Shown: positions 24,293 to 34,909, counted from the stretch's first letter. The stretch is DNA of 64,000 bases from Halotia branconii CENA392 (GCF_029953635.1 NZ_CP124543.1:2459455-2523454); one strand, 5' to 3'. Notes: generated from the sequence alone by a model not told the origin. Program-made: numbers and translations.

Positions 24293-27200
24293 TTAAGCGC
24301 TGAAGTACTTCGCTACTGGGTGATAAGCAATAATCGCCGTTGTTGATTGTTCTGGATAAAGTTGTTCACTTTCATCCATATATAAGTTAATGCGATCGCT
24401 CTCCAATAATTCCAGTTGCTTGTACTGATCTTGAATATTCGGACAAGCCGGATAGCCAAAACTATACCGCGAACCATTATATCGCTGTGCCAAAACATCC
24501 CGAATATTATCCGGTTCTTCACCTCCAAAACCCAACTCTCGGCGAATCCTAGCGTGTGTCCACTCAGCCAGCGCTTCCGCTACCTGCACCGCCAGACCGT
24601 GAAAATACAAATAATCAGTGTATTGATTATCAGCAAATAACTTTTGAGCAAACTCCGTAGCAATATTCCCCACAGTCACCGCCTGCATCGGGAACACATC
24701 AATTATTCCCGACTCCTTAGTTGCAAAAAAATCAGCAATACACAACCTCCTTGACGACCTTTGCCGAGGAAACTCAAAACTTACTCTTACCTCTGCGTTC
24801 TCTGCGTCTCGGCGGTTCGTATCATAAACATACAACATATTACCCTCAGACCGACAAGGAAAATACCCATAAATCACCTGCGGATGTAACAAATTCTCCT
24901 CAATCACCCGCTGCTTCCAAGTCTCCAAAATCGGATACACCTTTTCATCCAAAAAAGCCTGATATTCTTCCTTTGATTGCTCCTTCGGCTTACGGAACTG
25001 CCACTGTCCAGCAATCAAAGCTTGCAAATCCAAATACCAGAACACCTCTTCAATGGGAATATCACTCGGCTGTAACAGCTGCGTTCCCCAAAAAGGCGGC
25101 GTAGGACGTTCAATATCCAAAGCCACAGCTTCAGAACGCCTTGTATCTATTTCTTTTAGTTCAGCAGGTGCTTTTTCCTCAGCAATTTTAACTGATTCAT
25201 TGTGACCATTTGTTGACTCTGCTGTTTCGCTGACTTCATCCAAAAATCCTTGGAAATCATCCCAATTACTAGCAGCCTTCGCCGGCATTAATTTATCCAT
25301 GAAATGCAAATCAGAAAAAGCATCCTTACCATAAACAACTTTACCCTTGTAAGTGTTTTGGCAATCTTGATTTACAAACTTAGGAGTTAGCGCCGCACCA
25401 CCTAAAATCACCGGAACAGTAATTCCCTTTTCGTTAAATACTTCCAAATTCTCTTTCATGAAAGCAGTGGATTTCACCAGCAAACCACTCATAGCAATAC
25501 AATCTGCATGATGCTGTTCGTAAGCCTGGATGATATTTTCCACTGGCTGCTTAATTCCCAGATTAATTACCTTGTAGCCATTATTAGACAAGATAATATC
25601 CACTAAGTTTTTACCAATATCGTGAACATCACCTTTCACCGTGGCAATAATAAAGGTTCCCTTAGCATTATTGCCAGCATCCGACTTTTCCATGAACGGT
25701 TCTAGATACGCTACCGCCGCCTTCATGGTTTCCGCAGATTGCAAGACAAAAGGTAGTTGCATTTGTCCAGAACCGAATAACTCCCCGACAACTTTCATGC
25801 CATCTAGCAGAAAGGTGTTGATAATTTGCAACGGAGGATATTGTTCTAAAGCTGTTGTTAGATGTTCTTCTAAGCCAATGCGTTCGCCGTCGATGATATG
25901 GCGCTTGAGGCGTTCTTCAATGGGTAGACTTTCATCTAAAGAGCGATCGCGTTTTGTTGTTACTCCCTCAAATAAAGTGGTAAGCTCTCCCAAGGGATCA
26001 TAAACGCAGACATCACCTGCAAATTGCCGCTGATCATAAATTAAATGGCGACAAATATCTTGGTGTTGTGCCTCAATCTTTGATAGCGGTAAAATCTTGC
26101 TAGCACTGACAATGGCTGCATCCATTCCCGCCGTCATTGCTTCGTGCAAAAATACCGAGTTCAACACAACTCGCGCGGCTGGGTTCAAACCAAAAGAAAT
26201 ATTAGATACACCTAAAATCACATGACACCCTGGCAATTCTTGACGAATGCGCCGAATTGCTGCAATGGTGGCTTTGCCGTTTTCTCTATCTTCTTCAATG
26301 CCTGTAGAAATTGGTAAAGCTAGAGTATCAAAAAACAATTCTGTGGCAGGTATACCGTATTCTACAGCTTGACGATAAGCGCGTTGGGTGATCGCAAACT
26401 TTTTGTCGGCTGTCCGCGCCATGCCTTCTTCATCAATAGTACCAATGACTACACCAGCACCGTACTGTTTCGCCAATTCCAACACCTTCAAAAAGCGCGG
26501 TTCCCCGTCTTCATAGTTGGTAGAGTTGAGCAAACACTTACCGCCAGCTACTTTTAAACCCGCCTCCATCTTTTCCCATTCAGTGGAGTCGAGCATCAAA
26601 GGTAATGTCACATTATTCACAATCCGGGAAACCAATTCGTGCATATCACGCACGCCGTCCCGTCCCACATAATCCACATTCACATCGAGGATATGTGCGC
26701 CTTCCTTGACTTGCGCCCTGGCCATAGAGACCAGTCCATCCCAATCTTCCGCATTCAGCAAATCGCGGCACTTCTTGGAACCGCTAGCGTTGAGACGTTC
26801 CCCGACAATTAGAAAAGAATTATCTTGGTCGTAAGGTTGAGTAGTATAAATTGATGCTGCCGCCGATTCTAAACTCGGCTGTCTAACTTTTGGTTTTAAC
26901 TCTTGAGCAATTTCTGCCAATTGTTGAATGTGTTCTGGACGTGTCCCACAGCAACCCCCGATCACTTGGACACCCAAATCTTCAACAAAATGCATCAACG
27001 ACATCCGTAATTCCATTGGTGTCAGGCGGTAGTGAGCTTGACCACCAACGTTCTCAGGTAAACCCGCATTGGGAACACAAGAAACGATAAAAGGTGAATG
27101 TTCCGATAAATACTTGATATGTGGTTTCATCAAGTCTGGACCTGTGGCACAGTTGAGACCGAGAATATCAATTGGGTAAGGTTCCAAAATTGTCAGTACA

Positions 27201-27832
27201 GCGCTGATTTCTGAACCTACCAGCATTGTACCCATGCTTTCCATTGTCACCGAAACCATCAACGGTCGGCGATCGCCTTTTTTGGCAAAAACTTCTGCAA
27301 TACCATTTAGCGCCGCTTTAATTTGCAGCACATCTTGGCAAGTCTCAACAATAAACAAATCAACACCACCATCCCACAGTGCCTCTGCTTGTTCAGCAAA
27401 AGACGCTTTCATGGTATCAAAGTCAATATGTCCTAGGGTAGGTAGTTTAGTAGTCGGTCCCATCGAACCCGCGACAAACCGGGGTTTTTCTGGAGTAGAA
27501 AATTCCGCAGCCACACGCTTTGCTAGTTCTGCGGCTGTCTTGCTGAGGTAATAGGCTTGATCTGCTAAGTCATATTCTGCCAATACAATTGACGTAGCGC
27601 CAAAAGTATCCGTTTCAATCACATCTGCACCCACAGCCAGAAAGTCTCGGTGAACTTTAGCGATCGCTTCGGGTTTAGTATGGACTAAATATTCATTACA
27701 ACCTTCATACTGTGCGCCGCCAAAATCTTCAGCAGTCAGGTTTTGGGTTTGCAGATTAGTTCCCATCGCCCCGTCAAAGACGATGACTGGGCGTTCTGGG
27801 CTACGCAAGCGTTCAAGGAAAGGATGAGTCAT
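24293..27832 (-). CDS. metH: cobalamin-dependent methionine synthase MetH
   Basis: 1179 residues, the four-module MetH layout. Homocysteine module: residues ~1-320 with zinc ligands in GLNCATGP (about 230) and [10 protein letters not shown] (about 295). Methyltetrahydrofolate module: ~335-610 ([17 protein letters not shown]). B12 module: helical cap ~640-720, then [10 protein letters not shown] near 735 with the cobalt-ligating His. C-terminal AdoMet reactivation module ~920-1179 with [11 protein letters not shown]. It methylates homocysteine to methionine and regenerates tetrahydrofolate. In the reactivation module the stretch [11 protein letters not shown] (encoded at about 24783-24825) looks like a dispersed-repeat insertion kept in frame. 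No cobalamin riboswitch is obvious upstream. Confidence 0.96.
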   Translation of the reverse strand: MTHPFLERLRSPERPVIVFDGAMGTNLQTQNLTAEDFGGAQYEGCNEYLVHTKPEAIAKVHRDFLAVGADVIETDTFGATSIVLAEYDLADQAYYLSKTAAELAKRVAAEFSTPEKPRFVAGSMGPTTKLPTLGHIDFDTMKASFAEQAEALWDGGVDLFIVETCQDVLQIKAALNGIAEVFAKKGDRRPLMVSVTMESMGTMLVGSEISAVLTILEPYPIDILGLNCATGPDLMKPHIKYLSEHSPFIVSCVPNAGLPENVGGQAHYRLTPMELRMSLMHFVEDLGVQVIGGCCGTRPEHIQQLAEIAQELKPKVRQPSLESAAASIYTTQPYDQDNSFLIVGERLNASGSKKCRDLLNAEDWDGLVSMARAQVKEGAHILDVNVDYVGRDGVRDMHELVSRIVNNVTLPLMLDSTEWEKMEAGLKVAGGKCLLNSTNYEDGEPRFLKVLELAKQYGAGVVIGTIDEEGMARTADKKFAITQRAYRQAVEYGIPATELFFDTLALPISTGIEEDRENGKATIAAIRRIRQELPGCHVILGVSNISFGLNPAARVVLNSVFLHEAMTAGMDAAIVSASKILPLSKIEAQHQDICRHLIYDQRQFAGDVCVYDPLGELTTLFEGVTTKRDRSLDESLPIEERLKRHIIDGERIGLEEHLTTALEQYPPLQIINTFLLDGMKVVGELFGSGQMQLPFVLQSAETMKAAVAYLEPFMEKSDAGNNAKGTFIIATVKGDVHDIGKNLVDIILSNNGYKVINLGIKQPVENIIQAYEQHHADCIAMSGLLVKSTAFMKENLEVFNEKGITVPVILGGAALTPKFVNQDCQNTYKGKVVYGKDAFSDLHFMDKLMPAKAASNWDDFQGFLDEVSETAESTNGHNESVKIAEEKAPAELKEIDTRRSEAVALDIERPTPPFWGTQLLQPSDIPIEEVFWYLDLQALIAGQWQFRKPKEQSKEEYQAFLDEKVYPILETWKQRVIEENLLHPQVIYGYFPCRSEGNMLYVYDTNRRDAENAEVRVSFEFPRQRSSRRLCIADFFATKESGIIDVFPMQAVTVGNIATEFAQKLFADNQYTDYLYFHGLAVQVAEALAEWTHARIRRELGFGGEEPDNIRDVLAQRYNGSRYSFGYPACPNIQDQYKQLELLESDRINLYMDESEQLYPEQSTTAIIAYHPVAKYFSA

Positions 27833-27940
27833 ATTTTCCTAGAGGAAATGAGCAAATTAAATGAGTCTTGTGATACTCGACTTACTTTATTATTTTCTAA
27901 AATTGCGGGAGTTTTGACAGGGATTGATATAAAAACTATG

Positions 27941-27972
27941 TGGGGCATGGGGCATGGGGCATGGGGCATGGG
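27941..27972. repeat. STRR heptanucleotide repeat (GGGCATG)
   Basis: About four tandem GGGGCAT units upstream of metH. Confidence 0.8.
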
Positions 27973-28071
27973 TAAGAGTTATTAATGCCACATACCTCTT
28001 GTTCTTTCTAACGGTACAAGACTTTTATCAAATAGTAATGCAAGGATTAACAAAATTATGGACGCTAAAAA

Positions 28072-28266
28072 ATGAAAAAAACAACAAAGAACAAATTAGA
28101 TTCCAAGATGACTGATGAAGATTGGTTTAGTTTAGGAAAATCAGATGCTTGGGCTGGAAAACCCAAAGTACCACCAGAACAAGATTCTCAAGCTGCTAGT
28201 ATGTACGAATTGGGTTACTGCGAGGGCGAAATTAAACATCCGCCAACTGAAACCTCTAGTCGATAA
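28072..28266 (+). CDS. small hypothetical protein
   Basis: 64 residues from ATG 28072. It is soluble and polar. The pattern WFSLGKSDAWAGKPKVPP then SMYELGYCEGE, with spaced Gly and a Tyr-x-x-Gly-Tyr, faintly recalls the ribosome modulation factor arrangement, but the resemblance is too weak for a name. Located 72 bp before the next small gene on the same strand. Confidence 0.55.
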   Translation: MKKTTKNKLDSKMTDEDWFSLGKSDAWAGKPKVPPEQDSQAASMYELGYCEGEIKHPPTETSSR

Positions 28267-28337
28267 AAAACAACTGACAAATAACAACTGACACGCGAAG
28301 CGCGATAGACTGAGAAAAATTCCTTGAGGAAGCGTTG

Positions 28338-28733
28338 ATGGCACAGAAAAATGGGGTGAAAGCTGGAACGTCTGTACAGGAATTGCCTACAGCTTCAGAC
28401 GTTGATGATTCGGTAACAATTGAAGAGTCTGCAAAAGTTGAGGACTCTCCTGACGCAGTGGAGGATGTTAAAGATATTGACGAAATCTTAAATTCACTAA
28501 AAGCTTTACTGAGTACTGTAGACAAGCTGCAAAAAGTCCGGCAGGATGTGGGCGACATCAAACCTTTAATTGTACAAATGCTTGATGGAGAATTGCTTGC
28601 TGGTGAAGAACTTGAACAACTTAAGGCAGGCGTGAGTAGCCTTTCTCGCTTGGTTCGTGCTTATAGTGACCATCAAGCAGCACTAGCTAAAGCGCAACCT
28701 GCTAGAGAGCTACTAGATCAAGTGCTGAAATAG
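28338..28733 (+). CDS. hypothetical coiled-coil protein
   Basis: 131 residues from ATG 28338, preceded by TTGAGGAAGCG. The first ~45 residues are acidic and low in complexity (Glu, Asp, Val, Ser). Residues ~50-130 are predicted helical, with leucines spaced as in a coiled coil (ILNSLKALLSTVDKLQKV, ELEQLKAGVSSLSRLVRAY). No catalytic motif and no membrane segment. No family recognised. A weak hairpin (28798-28804 with 28823-28829) downstream may end the transcript. Confidence 0.65.
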   Translation: MAQKNGVKAGTSVQELPTASDVDDSVTIEESAKVEDSPDAVEDVKDIDEILNSLKALLSTVDKLQKVRQDVGDIKPLIVQMLDGELLAGEELEQLKAGVSSLSRLVRAYSDHQAALAKAQPARELLDQVLK

Positions 28734-28797
28734 GTCATAACAAGACATTTGAAAAGCTGTTAGTTTGAGCTATTACACTACTTAAATTTTTCTCTTT

Positions 28798-28829
28798 GTG
28801 CCACGTCAATTATTACAATACGGTGGCAC
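28798..28829 (+). terminator. possible weak terminator hairpin
   Basis: GTGCCAC pairs with GTGGCAC across an 18-nt loop, followed by TTATTT. Placement 65 bp after the gene ending at 28733 fits, but the stem is short. Confidence 0.3.
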
Positions 28830-28964
28830 TTATTTCAAGTCGGCAAGCCGCCCAACAGAGTGCCTTGGAAACCTGTGCAACTCACTGGCTTTTCTGCGTC
28901 TTTGAGGTTTAAATATTTTTTTTAATGCGCTGATAACACACAGGTAAGAGATAAACAATATTAA

Positions 28965-29933
28965 TCATGCAAACATTTGATCGCGGTTATGAGGTGCATC
29001 GAAATCAATCATAGGCCCTTTCGGTACAATGCGTGCGGGATTTACTTGGGGATGACTTCTATAATAATGCCGTTTAATGTGGTCAAGATTACAAGTTTCT
29101 TTGACTCCCGGAAATTGGTAAAGATCTTTGAGATAGTTCCATAGATTGGGATACTCTACAATTCGATGTACATTACATTTAAAATGCACATAGTAAACAG
29201 CATCAAAACGAAACAGAGTAGTGAACATACACCAATCTGCTTCAGTAATTTGCTTACCACAAAGATAACGCTGTTTTGCTAATACTTTTTCCCAGTAATC
29301 AAGAGCCGCAAACAACTCTGTTACTGCCTCATCATAAGCTGATTGGCTAGTAGCAAATCCAGCCCGATATACACCATTATTTATGGGTTGATAAATAGCA
29401 TCAATTGTTTCATCAATTACTTTTTGCAGAGGTGTTGGATAAAAGTCAATATTTTTTTGAGCAAAGGTATTAAATTCTGTATCCAACATGCGGATAATTT
29501 CACGGGACTCATTATTAACAATTGTTCCAGTTTGTTTATCCCATAAAACTGGAACGGTGACTCGTCCAGTATAATTAGTCTCAGCTTTAAGATAAAGCTG
29601 CCAAAGATATTGCGTGCCGTTAACGGTATCAGGAATACTCCCTGGTTCGTCGCTAAATTCCCAACTATTTTGATCAATTTCTGCCGCAACTACTGATAAG
29701 CCAATGGCATTTTCTAGCCCTTTTAACTGGCGCATAATTGCAGTACGACATGCCCAAGGACAAGCCCAAGAAATATACAAATGATAACGCCCTGGTTCGG
29801 CTTTAAATTCACTAGAGCCATCGGCTGTAATGTGCTTGCGAAAAGTAGTTGATGGACGAACAAATCTACCTTGGGAATCTTCTTGATCCCGTTTTGATAT
29901 CCATTTACCTTCTTTAAGGATTCCCAAACCCAT
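28965..29933 (-). CDS. glutathionyl-hydroquinone reductase (Xi-class GST, YqjG/ECM4-like)
   Basis: 322 residues from ATG 29933, which follows AGGAG by 6 nt; a TTG at 29957 would place that site inside the gene. N-terminal GRYHLYISWACPWACRT contains the CPWA active-site Cys of glutathionyl-hydroquinone reductases; the C-terminal half is the all-helical GST domain with GKQITEADWCMFTTLFRFD. The enzyme reduces glutathionylated hydroquinones, releasing glutathione disulfide. Cytoplasmic. Upstream by ~40 bp on the same strand is gatC, so the two could be co-transcribed. Confidence 0.9.
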   Translation of the reverse strand: MGLGILKEGKWISKRDQEDSQGRFVRPSTTFRKHITADGSSEFKAEPGRYHLYISWACPWACRTAIMRQLKGLENAIGLSVVAAEIDQNSWEFSDEPGSIPDTVNGTQYLWQLYLKAETNYTGRVTVPVLWDKQTGTIVNNESREIIRMLDTEFNTFAQKNIDFYPTPLQKVIDETIDAIYQPINNGVYRAGFATSQSAYDEAVTELFAALDYWEKVLAKQRYLCGKQITEADWCMFTTLFRFDAVYYVHFKCNVHRIVEYPNLWNYLKDLYQFPGVKETCNLDHIKRHYYRSHPQVNPARIVPKGPMIDFDAPHNRDQMFA

Positions 29934-29974
29934 ATTTATCTCCTGAGTAACAGTCAATCAATTGAGATTATTGA

Positions 29975-30265
29975 CTAATCAGCATTGAGAATTTTTGGTA
30001 CTTTGAAAAATTCGCCTTCTTGTTCAGGCGCACTGTTAAGGATGGCTTCACGGTTAGTATATGGTTGTAATTCATCCTCTCGTGTGACGTTACTGACATC
30101 AATTGCCCGTGTTGTGGGAGGTACATCACTAACATCTAGTTCATTAAGCTGTTCTATATAATCCAAAATACTTCCTAGCTGAGTAGTGAATTGCTCTTCT
30201 TCTTCTGGCGTTAATTCTAAACGAGCGAGAAGGGCTACTTTACGAACTTGCTCACGATCAATCAT
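29975..30265 (-). CDS. gatC: aspartyl/glutamyl-tRNA amidotransferase subunit C
   Basis: 96 residues, normal length for GatC. Recognised by [34 protein letters not shown] and the later [20 protein letters not shown] followed by the C-terminal FFKVPKIL. GatC bridges GatA and GatB in the complex that amidates misacylated Glu-tRNA(Gln) and Asp-tRNA(Asn). gatA and gatB are not nearby, which is usual in cyanobacteria. Between the reductase gene and ycf3 on the same strand. Confidence 0.94.
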   Translation of the reverse strand: MIDREQVRKVALLARLELTPEEEEQFTTQLGSILDYIEQLNELDVSDVPPTTRAIDVSNVTREDELQPYTNREAILNSAPEQEGEFFKVPKILNAD

Positions 30266-30343
30266 GGTTTAGTTAAGAGTTAATGGTTGAAAGTAATTTA
30301 GTGATCAGTCAATTGCCATTAACTACTGACTAATCACCAATGA

Positions 30344-30865
30344 CTAAAAGAATACGTCAACTTGCGATCGCCCGGTGGTCTTCAGCCAGTTTTGAGCTTC
30401 GATATAGTTATTGGGAGCCATGCGAATAGCTCTAATCCAATAATCGGCGGCTTGGTCAAACAGGGCTTCGCCAGTATCGTTATCCCCGTCTTCTTTCGCT
30501 TTCTCGCCTTGGTAATGATAAATTACGGCGATGTTGTTCAAAGCTTGAGGTAAACGCGGATTCAACTCAATTGCTTGATGATATAGCTCTAGAGCTTTAT
30601 CGTGGTCGCCATTACTAGCGTAGATTAGCCCCATATTGTAGAGAATATAACCGCGATCGTTGGGGTCTTCTTCTAGTAATAGAGCTTCTTCATAGTTCTC
30701 TAATGCTTCGGCGTATTCGCCTTCTGCCTGAGCTGACATACCATCCCGATAATAAACAAACGCTTCTTTAGCTTTTTTGTTGGCTGGCAGGAGCTTGAGG
30801 ATCAGATCTGCCATGACTGTAAAAGATTTATCAACAAAGTTATCGTTTTTTTGTGTTCTTGGCAT
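30344..30865 (-). CDS. ycf3: photosystem I assembly protein Ycf3
   Basis: 173 residues, exactly the usual length. It starts [24 protein letters not shown] and has three TPR units (about residues 35-68, 72-105 and 120-155) including [28 protein letters not shown]. Ycf3 is a thylakoid-peripheral chaperone for PsaA/PsaB assembly. Length and sequence look intact. 78 bp separate it from the gatC start, and a GGGCATG repeat lies upstream. Confidence 0.96.
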   Translation of the reverse strand: MPRTQKNDNFVDKSFTVMADLILKLLPANKKAKEAFVYYRDGMSAQAEGEYAEALENYEEALLLEEDPNDRGYILYNMGLIYASNGDHDKALELYHQAIELNPRLPQALNNIAVIYHYQGEKAKEDGDNDTGEALFDQAADYWIRAIRMAPNNYIEAQNWLKTTGRSQVDVFF

Positions 30866-30882
30866 ATTTGCCTCTTAGTTAA

Positions 30883-30927
30883 TTGGGCATTGGGCATGGG
30901 ACATGGGGCATTGGGCATGGGGCATTG
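30883..30927. repeat. STRR heptanucleotide repeat (GGGCATT/GGGCATG)
   Basis: About five tandem GGGCAT(T/G) units upstream of ycf3, followed by CCCTAGTCCCTAGCCCCTA-type runs to about 30975. Confidence 0.75.
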
Positions 30928-31014
30928 TTGTTTTCTCTGCTTCCCTAGTCCCTAGCCCCTAACCTCCAGTCCCTAATCTCTACACTCAATAGCTAATTTA
31001 ACTGATTTGAGGGG

Positions 31015-31695
31015 TTATTCTTCGTCGCTGAGGGGCATGATACATTCTGGACTGTTGTGTTGAGGTTTGTTAACCAAGGTGCTAACTGGGTATGCAGTCA
31101 TTGCTGTTTCTGGATAAGGTTGCAATAGCTGCTGTAGTGGTTCGGGTGTTTGTACTTGGGGGTCTAGCCACAAATCGTAATATTCTGGAGCAATAATTAC
31201 TGGCATGCGATCGTGGATTGGTTGCAGTAGTTCATTGGCTGCGGTTGTCAAAATTGTACAAGAAATTATTTCTTCTTGTTCAGGCGTTTCCCATCTTTCC
31301 CACAGTCCTGCAAAGCCGAAGGGTTGCCCATCTTGTAACCGAAAATAAAACGGCTGCTTCTTGCTTTTTTGCCGTTGCCACTCATAAAAGCCATCAGCTA
31401 CGACTAAACAACGTCGGCGCTTGAAAGCTGAACGAAAAGCAGGTTTTTCGGCAACAGTTTCGGCTCTAGCATTAATTAGCTTTGCCCCCATGCTGGGATC
31501 TTTTGCCCATGAAGGAATTAATCCCCAATGTAACTTTTGAAATTCACGCTGATCTTTTTCAGCGTTGTGTAGCACTGTTGCCACCATTTGCGTAGGTGCA
31601 ATGTTATATTGAGCCGCCAAATCTGGGACTTGCTCTACATGGAAAACTTGGGATAATGCGGTTCCTGACTGGTTTAAAGTAAATCTTCCACACAT
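31015..31695 (-). CDS. SOS response-associated peptidase (SRAP/HMCES/YedK family)
   Basis: 226 residues. The protein starts MCGRFTLN: after Met removal the Cys at position 2 is the catalytic residue that forms a thiazolidine crosslink with abasic sites in single-stranded DNA. Other conserved features are YNIAPTQMV, INARAETVAEKPAFR, the Glu in DGFYEWQR and His in HDRMPVI. The protein protects abasic sites during replication. Full length. A monocistronic unit on the minus strand, with no LexA-type box that I can identify. Confidence 0.92.
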   Translation of the reverse strand: MCGRFTLNQSGTALSQVFHVEQVPDLAAQYNIAPTQMVATVLHNAEKDQREFQKLHWGLIPSWAKDPSMGAKLINARAETVAEKPAFRSAFKRRRCLVVADGFYEWQRQKSKKQPFYFRLQDGQPFGFAGLWERWETPEQEEIISCTILTTAANELLQPIHDRMPVIIAPEYYDLWLDPQVQTPEPLQQLLQPYPETAMTAYPVSTLVNKPQHNSPECIMPLSDEE

Positions 31696-31892
31696 ACATT
31701 TATTTCCGCTTGCTGAATAAAAATAAACCTTTAAATACAGATATAGCTAAATACTATTGTTTTTATTTTCCCAGAAAATTCTATATTTTAGGTAGATACA
31801 CAAAATAAATAAAAATATCCTGTTATGAAAGAATAGTTTTGTAAGATATTGTATTTTAGTCCCTCAATATTCAATACCTTCTTCAACATCTA

Positions 31893-32531
31893 ATGAGCAT
31901 GGAAACGCTGCGTTTGTACGATTTTTTACCCTCTGGTAACGGTTATAAAATACGTCTTTTATTAACACAAATGGGTATGCCCTTTGAAAGGATAGAGATT
32001 AACATCTTAAAGGGAGAGACTCGAACACCGGAATTTTTAAGTAAAAATCCCAACGGTAAGATACCAGTTTTAGAAGTGGCATCTGGCAAGTATTTAGCAG
32101 AATCAAATGCTATATTGGTTTATTTGAGTGAGTATACAGAATTTTTACCTTATGATCGCTTTTTAAGAGCGCAAGTATTGCAATGGTTATTTTTTGAACA
32201 ATATAGTCATGAACCTTTTATTGCTACATCACGATTTTTGACTTCTATTTTAGGCAAAGCCAAGGAATATCATGTAGAAATAGAGCAAAAACGTGAACTA
32301 GGTTACGCAGCACTAAAGGTAATGGAAAACCATTTAATCTCTCGTACCTTCTTTGTCAATGAACGTTATACTATCGCTGATATTGCCTTATTTGCTTATA
32401 CTCATGTTGCTGATGAAGGCGGGTTTAATTTAGCGAAGTTTCCTGCTATTCAAGCTTGGATAGAACGAGTCAAAGCTCAACCTAGTTATATAAGTATTAC
32501 GCAAGATAAATCTGCTAACATAACAATCTAA
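31893..32531 (+). CDS. glutathione S-transferase family protein
   Basis: 212 residues. N-terminal thioredoxin fold (LRLYDFLPSGNGYKIRLLLT, NPNGKIPVLEV, LAESNAILVYLSE) binds glutathione, with Ser in PSGN a candidate catalytic residue and the SNAI motif typical for the gamma-Glu contact. The C-terminal helical domain contains FFVNERYTIADIALFAYTHVADEGGF with the N-capping box. Cytoplasmic detoxification enzyme, substrate unknown. ATG codons at 31893 and 31899 are both usable starts. Confidence 0.9.
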   Translation: MSMETLRLYDFLPSGNGYKIRLLLTQMGMPFERIEINILKGETRTPEFLSKNPNGKIPVLEVASGKYLAESNAILVYLSEYTEFLPYDRFLRAQVLQWLFFEQYSHEPFIATSRFLTSILGKAKEYHVEIEQKRELGYAALKVMENHLISRTFFVNERYTIADIALFAYTHVADEGGFNLAKFPAIQAWIERVKAQPSYISITQDKSANITI

Positions 32532-32584
32532 TTTGATTCCTGAATCACTTGATCCTCCTGACTTTTTAATTTTGATCCCTACAG

Positions 32585-32812
32585 TTAAATATCTGTATCA
32601 ATTTCAATTAGCTTTTGTCGAGAAGATAAACCTAGCTTAATTGTGATATGAGATTTAGGTACATCAAATTTTTTAGACAGTAGTTTAATTAACTCTTTAT
32701 TTGCTTTACCATCTATTGGTGGAGATTTTAAATGTATAATCAAGCTACCATCAGGTTGTTCTGCTATTTTTTGCTGTTTTGAATTGGGTTTCACTTTAAC
32801 TTTTTTTTGCAT
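32585..32812 (-). CDS. DUF167 family protein (YggU-like)
   Basis: 75 residues. The sequence [40 protein letters not shown] and [16 protein letters not shown] spans the entire DUF167/YggU domain. Function is not established. Its start codon lies inside the 3' end of the upstream gene (17-bp overlap with 32796-33206), so the two are translationally coupled. Confidence 0.88.
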   Translation of the reverse strand: MQKKVKVKPNSKQQKIAEQPDGSLIIHLKSPPIDGKANKELIKLLSKKFDVPKSHITIKLGLSSRQKLIEIDTDI

Positions 32813-33206
32813 AACCTATTGTTTGTAACTGTCGCAGCCACACCCAACCTAAAATACAACCCAATACATAATGAGGAAAATCCCACCAAGCAAAGGTAGT
32901 ACCTAACAACCATTTACCTACTAATGTAGCGCGAACTTCTTGCAATAGTGGTGGATGCCAAAGTTGTAAAAATTCTAGGATACAGGTAACGACAAAAACC
33001 CATAGAGGAATTTGCTTTACAGCTATTCGGCTTCTAAAAAACCAAAATGCAAATAAGCACCAAAATATTTCATAAAATACTGCTGCTCCATAGTTATTAA
33101 ACCATTGATGAGCAGACCCAGTGTAGTACTTAAAGAAAAAACCCATCACTACAACGATTAGTAGAGACAGGATAATAAATATTGTTTGTTTACGGTTTCG
33201 GAGCAT
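32796..33206 (-). CDS. DUF2809-type membrane protein
   Basis: 136 residues from ATG 33206 (a TTG at 33248 is the longer alternative). Four hydrophobic segments are visible, with [31 protein letters not shown]-like and [14 protein letters not shown] motifs typical of DUF2809, a small integral membrane family of unknown role. It overlaps the DUF167 gene downstream by 17 bp, implying one operon. Confidence 0.8.
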   Translation of the reverse strand: MLRNRKQTIFIILSLLIVVVMGFFFKYYTGSAHQWFNNYGAAVFYEIFWCLFAFWFFRSRIAVKQIPLWVFVVTCILEFLQLWHPPLLQEVRATLVGKWLLGTTFAWWDFPHYVLGCILGWVWLRQLQTIGYAKKS

Positions 33207-33262
33207 TATTTCTAGGTTTGAGACTAAGGAAAATTTTAGTCTCTGCAATGCCCTTTCTTAAC

Positions 33263-33301
33263 AATTCGTAATCTAAAATCTTAATTATGAATTACGAATT
33301 A
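33263..33301. repeat. 10-bp inverted repeat (AATTCGTAAT)
   Basis: AATTCGTAAT near 33264 and ATTACGAATT near 33289 are exact reverse complements and could fold between the DUF2809 and DUF2231 genes. The same word builds the tandem repeat at 12826. Confidence 0.55.
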
Positions 33302-33335
33302 GATTACCGAGCGAAGCCGAGGTACGAATGACAAA

Positions 33336-33890
33336 TTACGGGTATCTTCTGCTACCAGCACCCACCACACCTATTTTGTGGCGATAGGAAAGTTCAGCAC
33401 CGAACCAACCTGAAAGGCTTGTTAGCGTACCAACGACTAGCGAAATTACTAATCCCCAAGGTAGTATACGTGCTTCAGCATCACCTACACGCAAAAGAAA
33501 GTTAACGAGTGTCAAAACAAGTATAGAAACATTAAGAATTAAATGTGTCCAACCGGCGCTGCGCTTGCGGACTCGTTCAATTTTCAAAAAGTCGGTGATC
33601 CCAATCAAAGATGCCAACACACCTCCAGCTAAGCCCAGTCCGATTAACCATAAAGAAGCCCTAGCCCAGAAAAAATCACGAGTTAACCAATAACCGAAAT
33701 CGCTTCCTAAAGCGGCGGCTAAAAAAGCTATAGGAAAAATCACACTCAAAGGGTGTAGAGGATGTCCTGCGATCGCTACTGTACTGGGTACACCACTATC
33801 AATATACTCACTGTCGTTACTTTCAATAATTGGTGGAATATTGGGGAAAGGTGTGGAACTTGTTTGTGCTTGTGTATCTGTAGTTTCCAT
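33336..33890 (-). CDS. DUF2231 domain membrane protein
   Basis: 184 residues. After an unstructured, Ser/Thr/Pro-rich N terminus of ~35 residues the motif TVAIAGHPLHPLSVIFPIAFLAAALG marks DUF2231; the His pair in GHPLHP is conserved in this family and has been suggested to bind metal or haem. Four hydrophobic segments follow. Function unknown. Lies 22 bp downstream of the DUF2993 gene, so an operon is likely. Confidence 0.85.
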   Translation of the reverse strand: METTDTQAQTSSTPFPNIPPIIESNDSEYIDSGVPSTVAIAGHPLHPLSVIFPIAFLAAALGSDFGYWLTRDFFWARASLWLIGLGLAGGVLASLIGITDFLKIERVRKRSAGWTHLILNVSILVLTLVNFLLRVGDAEARILPWGLVISLVVGTLTSLSGWFGAELSYRHKIGVVGAGSRRYP

Positions 33891-33912
33891 GATTCAGTAT
33901 CCTATTATTATT

Positions 33913-34653
33913 TTAAACAGAGGGAATTTTTTCAACGTAAGCTTCAGCTTGCAGTGTTAATTTGCCTGCTTCTACTTCTAATTGTTTAACTTGCAGGCTC
34001 ATACCTTCTAAATCGAAGTTACTCAAGTTCAAAATTTCGCTAGTTTGCTCAATTAAAGCTTTGGTAAATTCTGGTGATATCTCTTCATCTTCGCCATATT
34101 CAACATTTTCTAGAACAACTGTTTGTCCATTGGCACTAACACGGGGTACTGCTGAAAAGGCAACTTGTTGGGTTTCGCCAGTTTCTTGTAGCAGTATCTC
34201 AGCATTCAATGCCACTTTATCTGCACTAGGCAGGCAAAATTCTACATTCTGGGGTGCGATCGTCAGATCTTGACCATTGACGTTGATTTTCTGACTTTGA
34301 AGTTTTGAGCGAATATATTTAGAGTTAAAGGCACGATTAATATCAGCCTCAGTCAAAACTATGTAGGCATTACCAGTGGTAGGTTTGGTAAGTTCAATTT
34401 TGCCGAAAGCTACATTAAGAGGATTAATCGCAACATCACTGAGTTCAATATCCATTTCCTCCATACGGAGGTCTTTTTGCATAACTAAACCATCACCTTC
34501 AACGGTGACTGCATCTACCTCTCCTTGCATCAATTTCAACGGATCAGTTTTAATATCTACATTTAAATTTTCTACTTCATCTAACTGGCTAGATAAACCT
34601 ATTTCTGCGGCTTTATTTAGCGCCTGTTTTCCTAAATCAGGACTGTCGGGCAT
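33913..34653 (-). CDS. DUF2993 domain protein
   Basis: 246 residues. The DUF2993 (LmeA-like) pattern covers most of the protein: GEVDAVTVEGDGLVMQKDLRMEEMDIELSDVAINPLN, then VLTEADINRAFNS and a beta-rich C-terminal half. The family is predicted to be lipid-binding, related to tubular-lipid-binding-like folds; in this copy no signal peptide is apparent, so cytoplasmic or membrane-peripheral. Upstream 256 bp are shared divergently with the hemerythrin gene. Confidence 0.82.
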   Translation of the reverse strand: MPDSPDLGKQALNKAAEIGLSSQLDEVENLNVDIKTDPLKLMQGEVDAVTVEGDGLVMQKDLRMEEMDIELSDVAINPLNVAFGKIELTKPTTGNAYIVLTEADINRAFNSKYIRSKLQSQKINVNGQDLTIAPQNVEFCLPSADKVALNAEILLQETGETQQVAFSAVPRVSANGQTVVLENVEYGEDEEISPEFTKALIEQTSEILNLSNFDLEGMSLQVKQLEVEAGKLTLQAEAYVEKIPSV

Positions 34654-34909
34654 TATGATTTAATCTCCTATTTGAGTATCCTTGAGTCAATGTAAGAAAC
34701 TAACCTTTAAAATTTATCTATCTGGCGATGGAGTACAGATTAAATAGTTGTCTATCTAAAAGGATAAGTAAAATATTGAGGATAAAAATGAGTGTTTCTA
34801 TATCCATAGTTGACCAGTAATCGCTCAAAAGAAAGAGGAAAATTTCATAAAACTTATGGCAACCTGAAATAAGCAATGATATGAACACTTTTCCGAGGAG
34901 AACTTCAAA

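Noticed and set aside
24721-25104. Plus-strand frame opposite metH
   Set aside because: Shadow of the reactivation module, which is well conserved on the minus strand.
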